NCBI RefSeq assembly: GCF_000702005.1
Contig: NZ_JNKI01000011.1
Span: 1-64,000 of the forward strand
Direction: 5' to 3'
DNA length: 64,000 nt
Source of the DNA: Selenomonas sp. ND2010
GTDB lineage: Bacteria > Bacillota > Negativicutes > Selenomonadales > Selenomonadaceae
Under the pieces are notes generated by a model that saw only the letters and a list, made by a program, of their open reading frames with translations, was not told where the DNA came from and did no database searches. The position numbers and the translations under genes were made by a program. Positions 8,141 to 17,430 of this stretch are shown piece by piece; the first letter of the stretch is position 1, and each line of letters begins with the position of its first letter.

Positions 8141-11100
8141 AGTGGAATGGGTTTGATGGAAAGACGATAGAGGTAAATGAAGAAAGTTTTTTATCTGAGA
8201 AAATGGAAAAACCGCAACTGCCTTTGATGACTGAAAATCGGATAACTATAGAACCAAAGTTAGATGAATCGCAGAAAGAAAAAAAGACCAGACACTCACT
8301 AGTGAGGGAATATGAACAGTTTGATCGATTGGCTATTTTGCAGAATAACCTTGCCAATTGTTTGAAAATCATCGATGATGAAGTGATGAAGGGATATTTG
8401 GCAAAACTTGATAGTTTGCAGATTGTGGAGGCAGATGCAGAGGCTTTAGCCCAAATTAATCAGATTCAGTTTTTCCGTATTGATAAGCTGGCATATCAGG
8501 CGGAGGAATTCTCTTTGCATAATCTGGCAACTTTGTATAGGGTTTTGAGCGATAAGCCTTGCACTTTAGTGTTGATGATGAAAAGCGATGGTATAACGGT
8601 GGAATTTTTCTTGGGTGTGAGACCTAAATCTTCTATTCACGCTGCTGGTACTATGAAGTGTATGTTAGAGGATAGTCTCAAAGGGCTTTTCCCCGGTAGC
8701 CGCACCTCGGCTTATTTGGAAGAGGATTTGCATAAACAAATGGAAAACATCTCCATGGGAGCTGTTTCTAGTGTTACTTGCATAGCTGATTTTCGCCAGA
8801 ATGAGGAGGGCTTGAGCGATAGACGTTTTGTGCAGGGGGTGGAAAAATTCATTGACAGCATGAAGGGGAAGCGCTATCAGGCTTTTTTCGTTGCAGAGAA
8901 CGTAAGCTATGATTACCTTGCTGAAATACGAAGAGGTTATGAAAGCATTTGTACACAAATATATCCCTTTGCTAATATGCAGATGAATTTTTCCTTAAAT
9001 GATTCTGATGCTGAGGCCAAAGCTAATAGCAGTGGTAACACCATAACGCTTTCGAAAAACAAAGGGGTGGGAAAAACTGTAAACGATGGCATTACACTGT
9101 CAAAGAATATCGAAAAAAATTATGGCAAGAATGCCTCTATTACCGCCGGAGAAAATATATCTGAGACTATTGGGCACACATATACATCTGGGACAGTCGA
9201 TGGGCTGAATGAGTCTACAGCAGAGGCTCACAGTGAGAGCACTAATACGACAGATGGATCTACGGTGGGGGTGGGTGCTTTTTATGGTGTGGGTGCTAGT
9301 TACAGTAAAAATCACAGCGAGAGCAAAGGCAGCAGTGATACTCACACTGTCACCAAGGGCACTAGCCATACAGTATCCGAGTCGCATTCTATTTCGCGCA
9401 CATTGACTCATGGACTAAGTACATCAAACACAGTGGGGGTAAGTAGTGGTATCAGTGAAGGTGAAGGTTCGGCTAGGAATTACGGGATCGCTATTAATGA
9501 TACAAAGACTATAGGACGGAGTGAGGCCGTTACACTGACTAATTCCTTGACGGTTACATCTACATTGGGAAAAAGTCAAGGGATCACGTTAGGGGCAGAA
9601 AATAAAACCTTTGCTGCGATTGTCAAGCGATTGGAAAAGCAGCTTCAGCGCCTAGAGGAATGCGAGAGCATGGGGATGTGGAATTTTGCTGCTTACTTCG
9701 TGGGAGAAAGCTCTGCCGAAACGGAAATGGCAGCCAATATCTATCGATCCGTGGTTTCGGGCAAAGGGAGTGGTATTGAGTGCTCGGCTATAAATACTTG
9801 GAACGATGAACCTTCCTTGGCACAACTGGCACCATATATCAAAAATTTCTTGCATCCGGTGTTCGCGTACCAAGGTTTTGACTATGATGGAGAGCGCCGG
9901 GTGGAAGTGACTCCTGCCGCTTTAGTGAGTACTGGGGAATTGGCAATACATATGGGGCTTCCTCATACATCAGTGAAGGGGCTTCCAGTAGTTAATCATG
10001 CATCTTTTGCAAGGGAAGTCCTGCATAGCTGGCAACCTGATAACGGACAGGCGGATGTGTTGCAGTTAGGTCATATTTTCCATATGGGTGAACAGACAGA
10101 AACAGTGGTGGATTTGGATATAGAAAGTCTTGCCAGTCACACATTTGTGGCGGGGTCTACAGGCTCAGGAAAGAGCAATGCTGTTTGTCATATTATTGCT
10201 GCCTTGAAAAAACATGGGAAAAAATTCTTGGTTATTGAACCGGCTAAGGGGGAATATCGGCATATGTTCCCCGGGATAAGAATTCTTGGTACTAACCCCA
10301 GATTAGGGGAATTGTTGCAACTTAATCCATTTGTATTCCCTCCCTCCATCCATGTGCTTGAGCATATAGATAGACTAGTGGAGATATTCAATGTTTGTTG
10401 GCCCATGTATGCTGCTATGCCTGCGATTTTGAAAGAGGCTGTGGAGAGGGCTTATACAAGATGTGGTTGGAACCTGTCTCTTTCGGAGAACAGAATTCAT
10501 GAAGAGATATATCCAAGCTTTGCCGATGTGCAGGAAGAGGTTAGGCAGATTTTAACCGAAAGTGAGTACTCTGCGGACAATAAAAGTGACTATATAGGCT
10601 CACTTGTCACCAGATTGCGTTCCTTGACCAATGGCATAAACAGCCTTGTCTTTTCAGCCAAAGGTATTTCCGACGAGGAACTTTTCAACGAGAATGTTAT
10701 CGTTGATCTTAGTAGGATTGGATCTGCAGAAACTAAGTCCCTTCTCATGGGATTATTGGTGCTCAAATTACAGGAACATCGTATGGAAGAACGTAGCAGG
10801 GGGGCTTCGCCGAACAGCACTCTCTTCCATGTCACTGTCTTAGAGGAGGCACATAATCTCTTGAAGCGTACTAGCAGAGAGCAGACTGCCGAGGAAACTA
10901 ATCTTTTGGGAAAATCAGTGGAGATGTTGGCTAATTCCATAGCAGAGATGCGTACCTATGGCGAAGGCTTTATCATAGCTGACCAATCACCGGGGCTTTT
11001 GGATTTGTCAGTTATTCGCAATACGAACACGAAAATCATCCTACGTTTGCCGGAACTATCTGATCGTGAATTAGTAGGAGCAGCTGCTGGATTAAATGCG

Positions 11101-11676
11101 TCACAGATTGAAGAAATCGTGAAGCTGGAGAAAGGCGTAGCAGCGGTGAGCCAAATTGATTGGCTGGAACCCGTTCTTTGTCAGATTCCACTTTATGAGC
11201 CAACAATAAGTGTTGATGAAAAGCAGAAAGTACAGATAAAGGATTTTGTTAAAATAGAGGATCAATTGTTGGACGCTATCAAGAATAATGGGATTGGAGG
11301 TTCTAAATTACGGAAAGCTTTGCTAAACATGAAGGCTGAGATTCTAAGTTCATCATTAAGGGGGGCTTTGAAGGCTGAATGTTTGATGTATGCAAAAAGT
11401 GGAAATGCTTCAAATTGGCAACACTTTTTGTTTGAGTTTTTTGATGCACAAAAAGCTCTTAATCATGCTAAATCTTGTGGGGAAATGAATTCTTGGCTGA
11501 AAGCAGTAAAAGAAAAGTTGATACCTACGTCATATGAACTTGCATCGCAACAAGTAGACATTCTTTTAGGAATTGTATTGCGTGAGGCAGTTAAAAGAGA
11601 CGGCAGTTACTTGAATATTTTTCTGAGGTTTACTGAAGAACACCGAAGTAAGGGTGGTGTGTTTGTCAATGGATGA
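8137..11676 (+). CDS. HerA-type ATPase with a Ser/Thr/Gly-rich insert
   Basis: This 1179-residue protein has an N-terminal region (1-290) with alpha/beta character and no assigned family. Residues about 290-490 are extremely rich in Ser, Thr, Gly and Asn with imperfect short repeats (TxSxG, SESHS). A HerA/FtsK-superfamily ATPase follows: Walker A GSTGSGKS (about 673-680) and Walker B VTVLEEAH (899-906). Downstream motifs IIADQSPGLLD and NTNTKIILRLP are typical of DUF87/HerA proteins. The C-terminal 130 residues are helical. HerA ATPases are hexameric DNA translocases and pair with nucleases in repair and anti-phage systems. Here the next gene, overlapping by a few bases, encodes a nuclease. 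Confidence 0.85.
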   Translation: MKWNGFDGKTIEVNEESFLSEKMEKPQLPLMTENRITIEPKLDESQKEKKTRHSLVREYEQFDRLAILQNNLANCLKIIDDEVMKGYLAKLDSLQIVEADAEALAQINQIQFFRIDKLAYQAEEFSLHNLATLYRVLSDKPCTLVLMMKSDGITVEFFLGVRPKSSIHAAGTMKCMLEDSLKGLFPGSRTSAYLEEDLHKQMENISMGAVSSVTCIADFRQNEEGLSDRRFVQGVEKFIDSMKGKRYQAFFVAENVSYDYLAEIRRGYESICTQIYPFANMQMNFSLNDSDAEAKANSSGNTITLSKNKGVGKTVNDGITLSKNIEKNYGKNASITAGENISETIGHTYTSGTVDGLNESTAEAHSESTNTTDGSTVGVGAFYGVGASYSKNHSESKGSSDTHTVTKGTSHTVSESHSISRTLTHGLSTSNTVGVSSGISEGEGSARNYGIAINDTKTIGRSEAVTLTNSLTVTSTLGKSQGITLGAENKTFAAIVKRLEKQLQRLEECESMGMWNFAAYFVGESSAETEMAANIYRSVVSGKGSGIECSAINTWNDEPSLAQLAPYIKNFLHPVFAYQGFDYDGERRVEVTPAALVSTGELAIHMGLPHTSVKGLPVVNHASFAREVLHSWQPDNGQADVLQLGHIFHMGEQTETVVDLDIESLASHTFVAGSTGSGKSNAVCHIIAALKKHGKKFLVIEPAKGEYRHMFPGIRILGTNPRLGELLQLNPFVFPPSIHVLEHIDRLVEIFNVCWPMYAAMPAILKEAVERAYTRCGWNLSLSENRIHEEIYPSFADVQEEVRQILTESEYSADNKSDYIGSLVTRLRSLTNGINSLVFSAKGISDEELFNENVIVDLSRIGSAETKSLLMGLLVLKLQEHRMEERSRGASPNSTLFHVTVLEEAHNLLKRTSREQTAEETNLLGKSVEMLANSIAEMRTYGEGFIIADQSPGLLDLSVIRNTNTKIILRLPELSDRELVGAAAGLNASQIEEIVKLEKGVAAVSQIDWLEPVLCQIPLYEPTISVDEKQKVQIKDFVKIEDQLLDAIKNNGIGGSKLRKALLNMKAEILSSSLRGALKAECLMYAKSGNASNWQHFLFEFFDAQKALNHAKSCGEMNSWLKAVKEKLIPTSYELASQQVDILLGIVLREAVKRDGSYLNIFLRFTEEHRSKGGVFVNG

Positions 11677-12325
11677 GATAAATGAAAGGTCAGATGTTCA
11701 TGAAGATCAGGGAGAGTTTGAAAGTTATCATGAAATAGGCTCAGAAGGAGAAATTTCTCAAGATGAGGCAGAAAATTATTGGGGGGAACAGTTAGAAGCA
11801 GCAGAAATAGAAAATCCTGATATCGAGACAGTGCCCTTCAGTACATATGAAGAGCGTTTGGCTCATGTGCCAAAGGAGAATACGGATAGGGGCATATGGG
11901 AGGGAGAAAGAGGAGAAAGTGGCTATAGACCTGCAGACAGAGAAACCATAGAAGCTATGAAAGAGCGTGGGGTGAGTGAAATACCCTATCAAGATGCTAT
12001 GGTGGATTTTAGCGGGGTGGCAGAGGCTACGGTAGAAATTGATAATATGACGGAGCGTCGTCTGGGGCGAGACGGAAATTTTGAGCAGTGTGATACGAAA
12101 TTATCTGAAGTATGGAACAAGGAAAATCATGAGGGGCGGGATGATTGGACACCTCGTGATGTATCGGATTGGCGTCATGAGAATAATTATTCTTGGCATG
12201 AACGTAACGACATGAGAACATGCGATCTTGTGCCCACGAAGATACATGAAGCTTGTACTCATTTAGGTGGCGTGTCAGAATGTAAGAAAGCTAGTCAGGA
12301 AAAGGAGCGTATTTTTGATGATTAA
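11669..12325 (+). CDS. WHH-family HNH nuclease (toxin-like effector)
   Basis: This protein of about 218 residues has an acidic, poorly structured N-terminal half. The C-terminal domain matches the WHH subgroup of the HNH/Endo VII superfamily: YSWHERNDMRTCDLVPTKIH (about 174-193) followed by THLGGVSE. The second His of the usual WHH triplet is Glu here (WHE). WHH domains are common toxin tips of polymorphic toxins and are DNA nucleases. I chose the ATG at 11669; an in-frame GTG at 11654 is possible. The start overlaps the end of the HerA gene. No secretion signal is visible, so the nuclease probably acts inside the cell with the HerA ATPase. Confidence 0.75.
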   Translation: MDEINERSDVHEDQGEFESYHEIGSEGEISQDEAENYWGEQLEAAEIENPDIETVPFSTYEERLAHVPKENTDRGIWEGERGESGYRPADRETIEAMKERGVSEIPYQDAMVDFSGVAEATVEIDNMTERRLGRDGNFEQCDTKLSEVWNKENHEGRDDWTPRDVSDWRHENNYSWHERNDMRTCDLVPTKIHEACTHLGGVSECKKASQEKERIFDD

Positions 12326-12695
12326 TCATAAGAAAGTCAGACTATGGGGGAGAGACCTAGATCTTGAAATACAATATGACTGCTATGCAGGTGAAGAAGT
12401 ACTTCCTGTTCAGGAAGAGGCTTTAGAGAGTGTGTTGAATAACTGGCAGATTGTAGAAGATGCGAAGGCTTATGTTGTGAAATACATGCTGGAGCGTGAT
12501 GGTGATAAGATAGAGGATGCAAACAAGCTTAATTTGTTTAAATATGTAATGCCGCAAAAACTTTTTGTAGGGCGGACAAAAGACACCCCGTCGGTGTATT
12601 TAGTCTGTGCTTACAGATATAATGAGGATGATGGTTTAGTGGTGGAATTTGTAGATGCTGCTGTAAGACAGGTGGGTACACAAAGCATTATTTGA
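12318..12695 (+). CDS. DUF6985-like protein, probable immunity protein to the nuclease
   Basis: This 125-residue protein has a DUF6985-type pattern: IQYDCYAGEEVLPVQEEAL near residue 20, FKYVMPQKLFV in the middle and CAYRYNEDDGLVVEF near the end. DUF6985 proteins are recurrent neighbours of toxin genes. The ATG at 12318 (AAAGGAG 10 bases upstream) overlaps the end of the nuclease frame, as expected for a toxin followed by its antidote. The role as immunity protein is inferred from the order and overlap. Confidence 0.7.
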   Translation: MINHKKVRLWGRDLDLEIQYDCYAGEEVLPVQEEALESVLNNWQIVEDAKAYVVKYMLERDGDKIEDANKLNLFKYVMPQKLFVGRTKDTPSVYLVCAYRYNEDDGLVVEFVDAAVRQVGTQSII

Positions 12696-13118
12696 AATGA
12701 TGAATATTTCCTAAATAAGGTTGCCTGTTCAAAGCAGAACAACGTCATGCGCGTAAAGAAGATTATTTCAATGAGCGCATTAAGTAAATTGAAACCACGG
12801 CAGAATACATGACCACTATGAGCGAACTAAAGCCTATGATGGTAAAATGGCAACTATGTATAAGTCGTTTGTAGAGGAAGTAGAGAGAGTATCTTGAAAT
12901 TCATTATGAATTTGAAAAGGCATTTGATTCTAATGAAAGAATAGAAGAAGCAATTGGATGATCAGTCAGACTAGCGGAAAAATGTAAGGTGGATAAATAG
13001 AAAATCATTCATAATATTAAGGAGTTGGATATTTTTTTTTACCAAGGTACATAATGGAAAAATGTGTACGGGCGTGTGTGTTTAAGAGACAGGATATAGA
13101 AAGAGAGGGGACGGGGTT
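12696..13118. other. Intergenic stretch with decayed coding remnants
   Basis: There is no intact gene. Short open segments on the + strand (for example FKAEQRHARKEDYFNERIK near 12730-12788, then MTTMSELKPMMVKWQ) look like coiled-coil coding debris broken by stops. A T10 run lies near 13031. The sequence AAGGTTGCCTGT at 12717 is also the left part of the terminator at 13934, hinting at a rearrangement. Confidence 0.5.
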
Positions 13119-13880
13119 ATGACTTATCGTAAAGATGCAGATTTAGAGATTTTGGCTTCGGCGAGTGATGAAGATTTGCTAATATTAGTGGATTATCTTA
13201 TAAAAGATAGGGATGGTAGCCTAAGGTTAACTGAAGAATTGACATTAACAGAAGTATATAAAAAATATTCAGATAGACCAAGTATGTATTGGCAGGAAAT
13301 TGCTGGGGAGTTGCAGCATTTTGGTGGAAATAGTATTGCCAATTTAGTTAGAAATATATTTGGTAATGGTGAAGGAGTCCTGTATAGAGAAATTCTATGT
13401 GATGTTTGCGATAAGATGAAAGTAAATTATAATTCTAAAGCTTCTATTGAAATAATAGAGATGAATTTATTGCAAAAAATTCTAATAGACGCTATTGATA
13501 AAATGAATAGTGAAGAATTAAAAAAGATAATAGATGAGTTGGATTTGAAGACAACTGATTTTACCAAAGAAGCTTTGATCGCGGCATTACAAGCTGGTAT
13601 AGTTAAAGGGGGATTCTTTGCGTATCAGATAGCAGTAATAGTAGCTAATGCTGTAGCAAAGGCGCTTCTTGGTAGAGGATTATCTTTAACAGCAAATGCA
13701 ACAATAACAAGAGCCATGGGGGCATTGGCTGGACCTCCGGGAATTGCTTTGACTGCTTTATGGACTTTGGTAGATATTGCTGGGCCTGCATACAGGGTCA
13801 CAATACCAGCGGTCGTACAAGTTGCATATATTCGTATGAAAACTAAAGAAATATTGCGCTTAGAAAGTGGACGGTCTTGA
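13119..13880 (+). CDS. YaaW/UPF0174 family protein with DUF3944
   Basis: This 253-residue protein begins with a DUF3944 motif (TYRKDADLEILASASDEDLLILVDYLIKD...LRLTEELT) and continues with the UPF0174 pattern (YWQEIAGELQHFGGNSIANL, VLYREILCDVCDKMKVNYN). The C-terminal part has two hydrophobic segments (about 165-225) rich in Ala and Gly. The biochemical role of this family (E. coli YaaW) is not established. It has its own Shine-Dalgarno and a terminator follows, so it is probably a single transcription unit next to the dynamin-HerA cluster. Confidence 0.8.
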   Translation: MTYRKDADLEILASASDEDLLILVDYLIKDRDGSLRLTEELTLTEVYKKYSDRPSMYWQEIAGELQHFGGNSIANLVRNIFGNGEGVLYREILCDVCDKMKVNYNSKASIEIIEMNLLQKILIDAIDKMNSEELKKIIDELDLKTTDFTKEALIAALQAGIVKGGFFAYQIAVIVANAVAKALLGRGLSLTANATITRAMGALAGPPGIALTALWTLVDIAGPAYRVTIPAVVQVAYIRMKTKEILRLESGRS

Positions 13881-13933
13881 TGATGCTGTAAAGATAGGCA
13901 CAGGCTGATTTGAGTCTTAGTTAAGAAAAAATT

Positions 13934-13960
13934 AAGGTTGCCTGTGTGGCAACCTTTTTT
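13934..13960 (+). terminator. Intrinsic terminator after the YaaW-like gene
   Basis: A perfect 9-bp stem AAGGTTGCC/GGCAACCTT with a TGTGT loop is followed by a T-run. Confidence 0.9.
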
Positions 13961-14004
13961 GTATTGTTACGTGTTACAATCAATAATAATAGGAGACAGT
14001 TAAT

Positions 14005-15474
14005 ATGCAAATTAATTATGAGTCCCCTTGGGTTCAATTTTATCAGCGAGCAGTTAAATACTTAAATCTCGAATTTGATGAAAAAATCTTTATTGAGGAA
14101 TGCTTGCCTTTATTTGATAGTATCCGTTCTTGGAATTATCTTGATTCGGAAACGTTAAACTGGGTGAAGTCGCAACCAATGTTAAATCACTATAGCATAC
14201 CTGTTATAGATGGGATGACAAAAGAAGGAATTATGCGATATAGAGAAAAATGGTTAGATGATGATGAATTTGGGGGGATATTCGATCGATTTATATCAAA
14301 TCCTTTTTCTGGATTTCATGAAATTAGTGAAATGATACCTTGTGGTACTTTTGTTTATATGCTAAAAAAGGCTTGTCAGTATTATGACAAAAAATGTGAA
14401 GAGTTGTGTAAGAAAATAGACGAAATAAAAAATAATGAAAAAATGTTGTCTGAGAAGGAAAAACTAGCTTCAAGTGGCGATGTGGGCGCGATGGTTTTCT
14501 TAGGTGATGCCTATCACGAAGGTATGTTGTGCCGTCGGGATGTGAAGAAATCATTTAAGTACTATCAAAGGGCGGCAGAGAGCAACAGTGCCGATGGTTG
14601 GTTCGGTATGGCAAGATGTTATTCTCTGGGAGAATGTGTAGAAGCCGATGCTGAAAAAGCGATAAGGCTATATGAAAAAGCAGCTAGCAATGGCAATTGT
14701 AAGGCGATGCTATTGCTGGGGAGTACTTATTTAGGTGGAGGTGCTAGTGATAAAACTGATAAAGTATATATTGGAAATGTTAGTTTTGATAGAGAATACG
14801 ATTTTTCTAAAGTAAAGTTCTGGTATGATAAGGCTATAGTTGCATGTGGAGATGATAAAGAAGCGTTGGCTTTGTGCTATCATCGCATAGCTGCTGATAT
14901 TCAGTATTCTAAAAATAAGGATGAATTGAGTAACATAGCAGAGGAGTATCATAGAAAAGCTGCTGACTTAGGAAATGTTGGGTCAATGTTGGATTTGTTG
15001 CGTATATATGATATCAAAGAATCATTAGATGATGATTTTATGCGAAAATATAAGAGGTGGTTGGATAATGTGGTAGAAGAGAGTGGCTTGAAAAATATCG
15101 GCATTATTGGAGCTAAATACATAGAAGGTAGTTTGGTTACTGAAAAGCAAGAAGATAAGAAGAATAAAATTAAGGCAGAGTTTAAATGGTTGAATGAAAA
15201 AGCCAATGCTGGTGATGGATGGGCTGCCTTTACTTTGGGGAATATTTGTTATTATGGATATGGAGCTTGGGGCGTTCGTATCAATAAAGCGCATGAGTAT
15301 TATAAGTTGGCATCAGAATCTATTAATCCTGTATACGCAATAGAATTTGGAGATATGTACTGGCAAAAAAAGATTCCATGTGTTCAAAGGAGAAATAGTG
15401 CTATAAAGTGTTATTATAAGTCATTGATAAATGGTAATAGATTAGCATTGGAACGTTTGGAAAAGTTCCTTTAA
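14005..15474 (+). CDS. Sel1-repeat protein
   Basis: This is a 489-residue protein. The N-terminal 140 residues are unassigned. Sel1/TPR-like repeats start near residue 155 (GDVGAMVFLGDAYHEG...SFKYYQRAAESNSADGWFGMARCYSLG...AIRLYEKAASNGNCKAMLLLGSTYLGGG) and recur near 395-480. There is no signal peptide, so it is cytoplasmic. Sel1 repeats are protein-interaction scaffolds. The gene is the first of three repeat-protein genes in a row. It has a weak AGGAGA site 9 bases before the ATG. Confidence 0.8.
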   Translation: MQINYESPWVQFYQRAVKYLNLEFDEKIFIEECLPLFDSIRSWNYLDSETLNWVKSQPMLNHYSIPVIDGMTKEGIMRYREKWLDDDEFGGIFDRFISNPFSGFHEISEMIPCGTFVYMLKKACQYYDKKCEELCKKIDEIKNNEKMLSEKEKLASSGDVGAMVFLGDAYHEGMLCRRDVKKSFKYYQRAAESNSADGWFGMARCYSLGECVEADAEKAIRLYEKAASNGNCKAMLLLGSTYLGGGASDKTDKVYIGNVSFDREYDFSKVKFWYDKAIVACGDDKEALALCYHRIAADIQYSKNKDELSNIAEEYHRKAADLGNVGSMLDLLRIYDIKESLDDDFMRKYKRWLDNVVEESGLKNIGIIGAKYIEGSLVTEKQEDKKNKIKAEFKWLNEKANAGDGWAAFTLGNICYYGYGAWGVRINKAHEYYKLASESINPVYAIEFGDMYWQKKIPCVQRRNSAIKCYYKSLINGNRLALERLEKFL

Positions 15475-15649
15475 TCAATTGGAGAAGTGCTAAAAACTAT
15501 GGACGTGATGATAGATGAGACACTTCTAATTGGCTGGGAAGTTATTGAAAATAGTTAATAGAATCTGTAAATGCTTATGATTGGGTAAATCGGCCATGAT
15601 TATTTTGCATGTAAAGTGAATTGCTGATTAGCAGACAGGAGGAGTCAAA

Positions 15650-17203
15650 GTGGAAAAGGAAGTAAAAGCGAAAGATTTAATGGACTTAGGTAATCAAGCG
15701 GAATTAGCTGGCGATATTGATAAGGCCATTCACTATTATGAACTTGCAGCGAAAGAAGGAAATACTGATGGCTTAGCCAGCATTGGATTGCTGTATCAAT
15801 ATGGTACGGGGGTTGAGCAGTCATATAATCGTGCTATTGAATGGTATCAAAGGATAATAGATGCTGGTGATGTAGATGGATGGTATCTATTAGGGACGGT
15901 TTATGAAGATATGGAAGATTATACCAAGTCGGTTTATTGTTATGAAAAACAAATAGAGGAAGGGGGGAATTGCAAGTATACTGCTTTTTATGGTTTGGCA
16001 AAAGCCTATCGTTATGGTTTAGGGAAAGAAGAAGATTTCCCTAAAGCTTTGGATTATTACCAACGAGCAGCTGGTAATGGTGAAATTACAGCCATGGTAG
16101 ATTTGGGACAACTTTATTACGATGGCAATGGCGTTAAGCAGGATTACAGTATTGCCAATTATTGGTTTGAAAAAGCGGCGGACTCCTATGATGGAAATTA
16201 TCTTGCTTTTGCACATTTGGGAGAGGCCTATCATTATGGCTTGGGAAAGAACGTAGATTACGACAAAGCAAAAGAATACTACGAAAAGGCACTAGAAGCT
16301 GGTGAAGATGCAGTATTGTTCTGGTTCGGGCAAATTTACTATGATGAAGAGCAGTATGAAAAAGCATTAGGATATTTCCAGCGTGCTGCAGTGGAGAAAA
16401 ATCAATTCCAAGCTGAGGCAGAGGAGCATATTGGTAGAATGTATCAGTTTGGTGAAGGTGTTGAGCAGGATTTTGGCAAAGCAGCAGAATGGTATCAAAA
16501 GGCTGCCGATAATGGCAATGCAGCGGCAATGCGGTCTTTGGGGGCTATGTATACCCGTGGCGATGGTGTTGAACAGGACGCTGGTCAGGGAGCATACTGG
16601 GCTTTACAGGCTGCCAAGTTGGGCGATGTTATAGCGATGCATAATATTGGATATTGCTATGGAAATGGCGAAGGTGTTGAACAGGATTATGTTGCTGCTT
16701 TGGCTTGGTACATGCGCGCAGCTGATTGTGGTGATGAGGATGCCATGAATGAAATTGGTGACATATATTATTTTGGCAATGGCGTAGAGAAAGATTATTC
16801 CATCGCTAAGGAGTGGTTTGAAAAGGCTATCGCGGCAGGGAATGAAACGCCGCTTATGCCGTTGGGAACTATTTACTATTATAATGAGAATTATGATAAG
16901 GCAATGGAACTATACTTGAAGGCTGTAAATGACGATAATACATATCAGCATATAGCTGAAGCGAGAATTGGCGATTTGTATTTGGAAGGCTCAGGTGTTG
17001 AGCAGGATATAGCAAAGGCCGCAGAATGGTACCGAAAATCAGCGGCGCATGGTTATGCAACGGCGATGTTGGCTTTAGGAGATATTTACTGTGAAGGCGT
17101 GGGCAATGTCGAACAGGATTTGATCAAGGCTAAAGAATGGTATGAAAAAGCCAAAGAGGCAGGAAGTGAAGATGCAGAACAGCGGCTGGCTGATTTTTCA
17201 TAG
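15650..17203 (+). CDS. Sel1-repeat protein (about 12 repeats)
   Basis: This 517-residue protein is built almost entirely of Sel1 repeats of 34-38 residues (A-x-x-G-x-x-x-A-M-x-x-L-G-x-x-Y-x-x-G-x-G-V-E-Q-D-Y-x-K-A). The consensus GVEQD occurs in most repeats. The GTG start follows an AGGAGG 6 bases upstream. The protein is soluble and probably a scaffold. Its last about 165 bases are almost exactly duplicated at 18671-18838, showing recent rearrangement. The repeats could recombine to change repeat number. Confidence 0.88.
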   Translation: MEKEVKAKDLMDLGNQAELAGDIDKAIHYYELAAKEGNTDGLASIGLLYQYGTGVEQSYNRAIEWYQRIIDAGDVDGWYLLGTVYEDMEDYTKSVYCYEKQIEEGGNCKYTAFYGLAKAYRYGLGKEEDFPKALDYYQRAAGNGEITAMVDLGQLYYDGNGVKQDYSIANYWFEKAADSYDGNYLAFAHLGEAYHYGLGKNVDYDKAKEYYEKALEAGEDAVLFWFGQIYYDEEQYEKALGYFQRAAVEKNQFQAEAEEHIGRMYQFGEGVEQDFGKAAEWYQKAADNGNAAAMRSLGAMYTRGDGVEQDAGQGAYWALQAAKLGDVIAMHNIGYCYGNGEGVEQDYVAALAWYMRAADCGDEDAMNEIGDIYYFGNGVEKDYSIAKEWFEKAIAAGNETPLMPLGTIYYYNENYDKAMELYLKAVNDDNTYQHIAEARIGDLYLEGSGVEQDIAKAAEWYRKSAAHGYATAMLALGDIYCEGVGNVEQDLIKAKEWYEKAKEAGSEDAEQRLADFS

Positions 17204-17226
17204 TATAATAGGGCTTATGGACACAG

Positions 17227-17260
17227 AAATGACATCTTCGGCGATGGAGGTGTCATTTTT
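17227..17260 (+). terminator. Intrinsic terminator after the Sel1 gene
   Basis: The stem AAATGACA (17227-17234) pairs with TGTCATTT (17251-17258) and runs into a T-tract. Confidence 0.8.
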
Positions 17261-17430
17261 TACAATAATAAATTGTTTGAATTTACCTGTATATTATTGA
17301 TTGGATGGTAGATTTTTATTGCAGGCTGGCGAATAATGCTATCAGGATGGTCTGTTTTGGGCTAAGCTGATTATTAATCGCTTTGGTGAACAAGAATAAA
17401 TATGAATTAGAAATGTGAGGTGTAACCGTC

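Noticed and set aside
9010-9600. Possible secreted adhesin or repeat toxin in the Ser/Thr/Gly-rich region
   Set aside because: The same frame continues into an intact HerA Walker A and B core and has no signal peptide.
13021-13060. T10 run considered as a terminator
   Set aside because: No stable stem precedes it. It belongs to a decayed intergenic stretch.
15650-17203. Tandem repeats considered as a CRISPR-like array
   Set aside because: The repeats are in a coding frame, are of protein type (Sel1) and have no constant spacer pattern.
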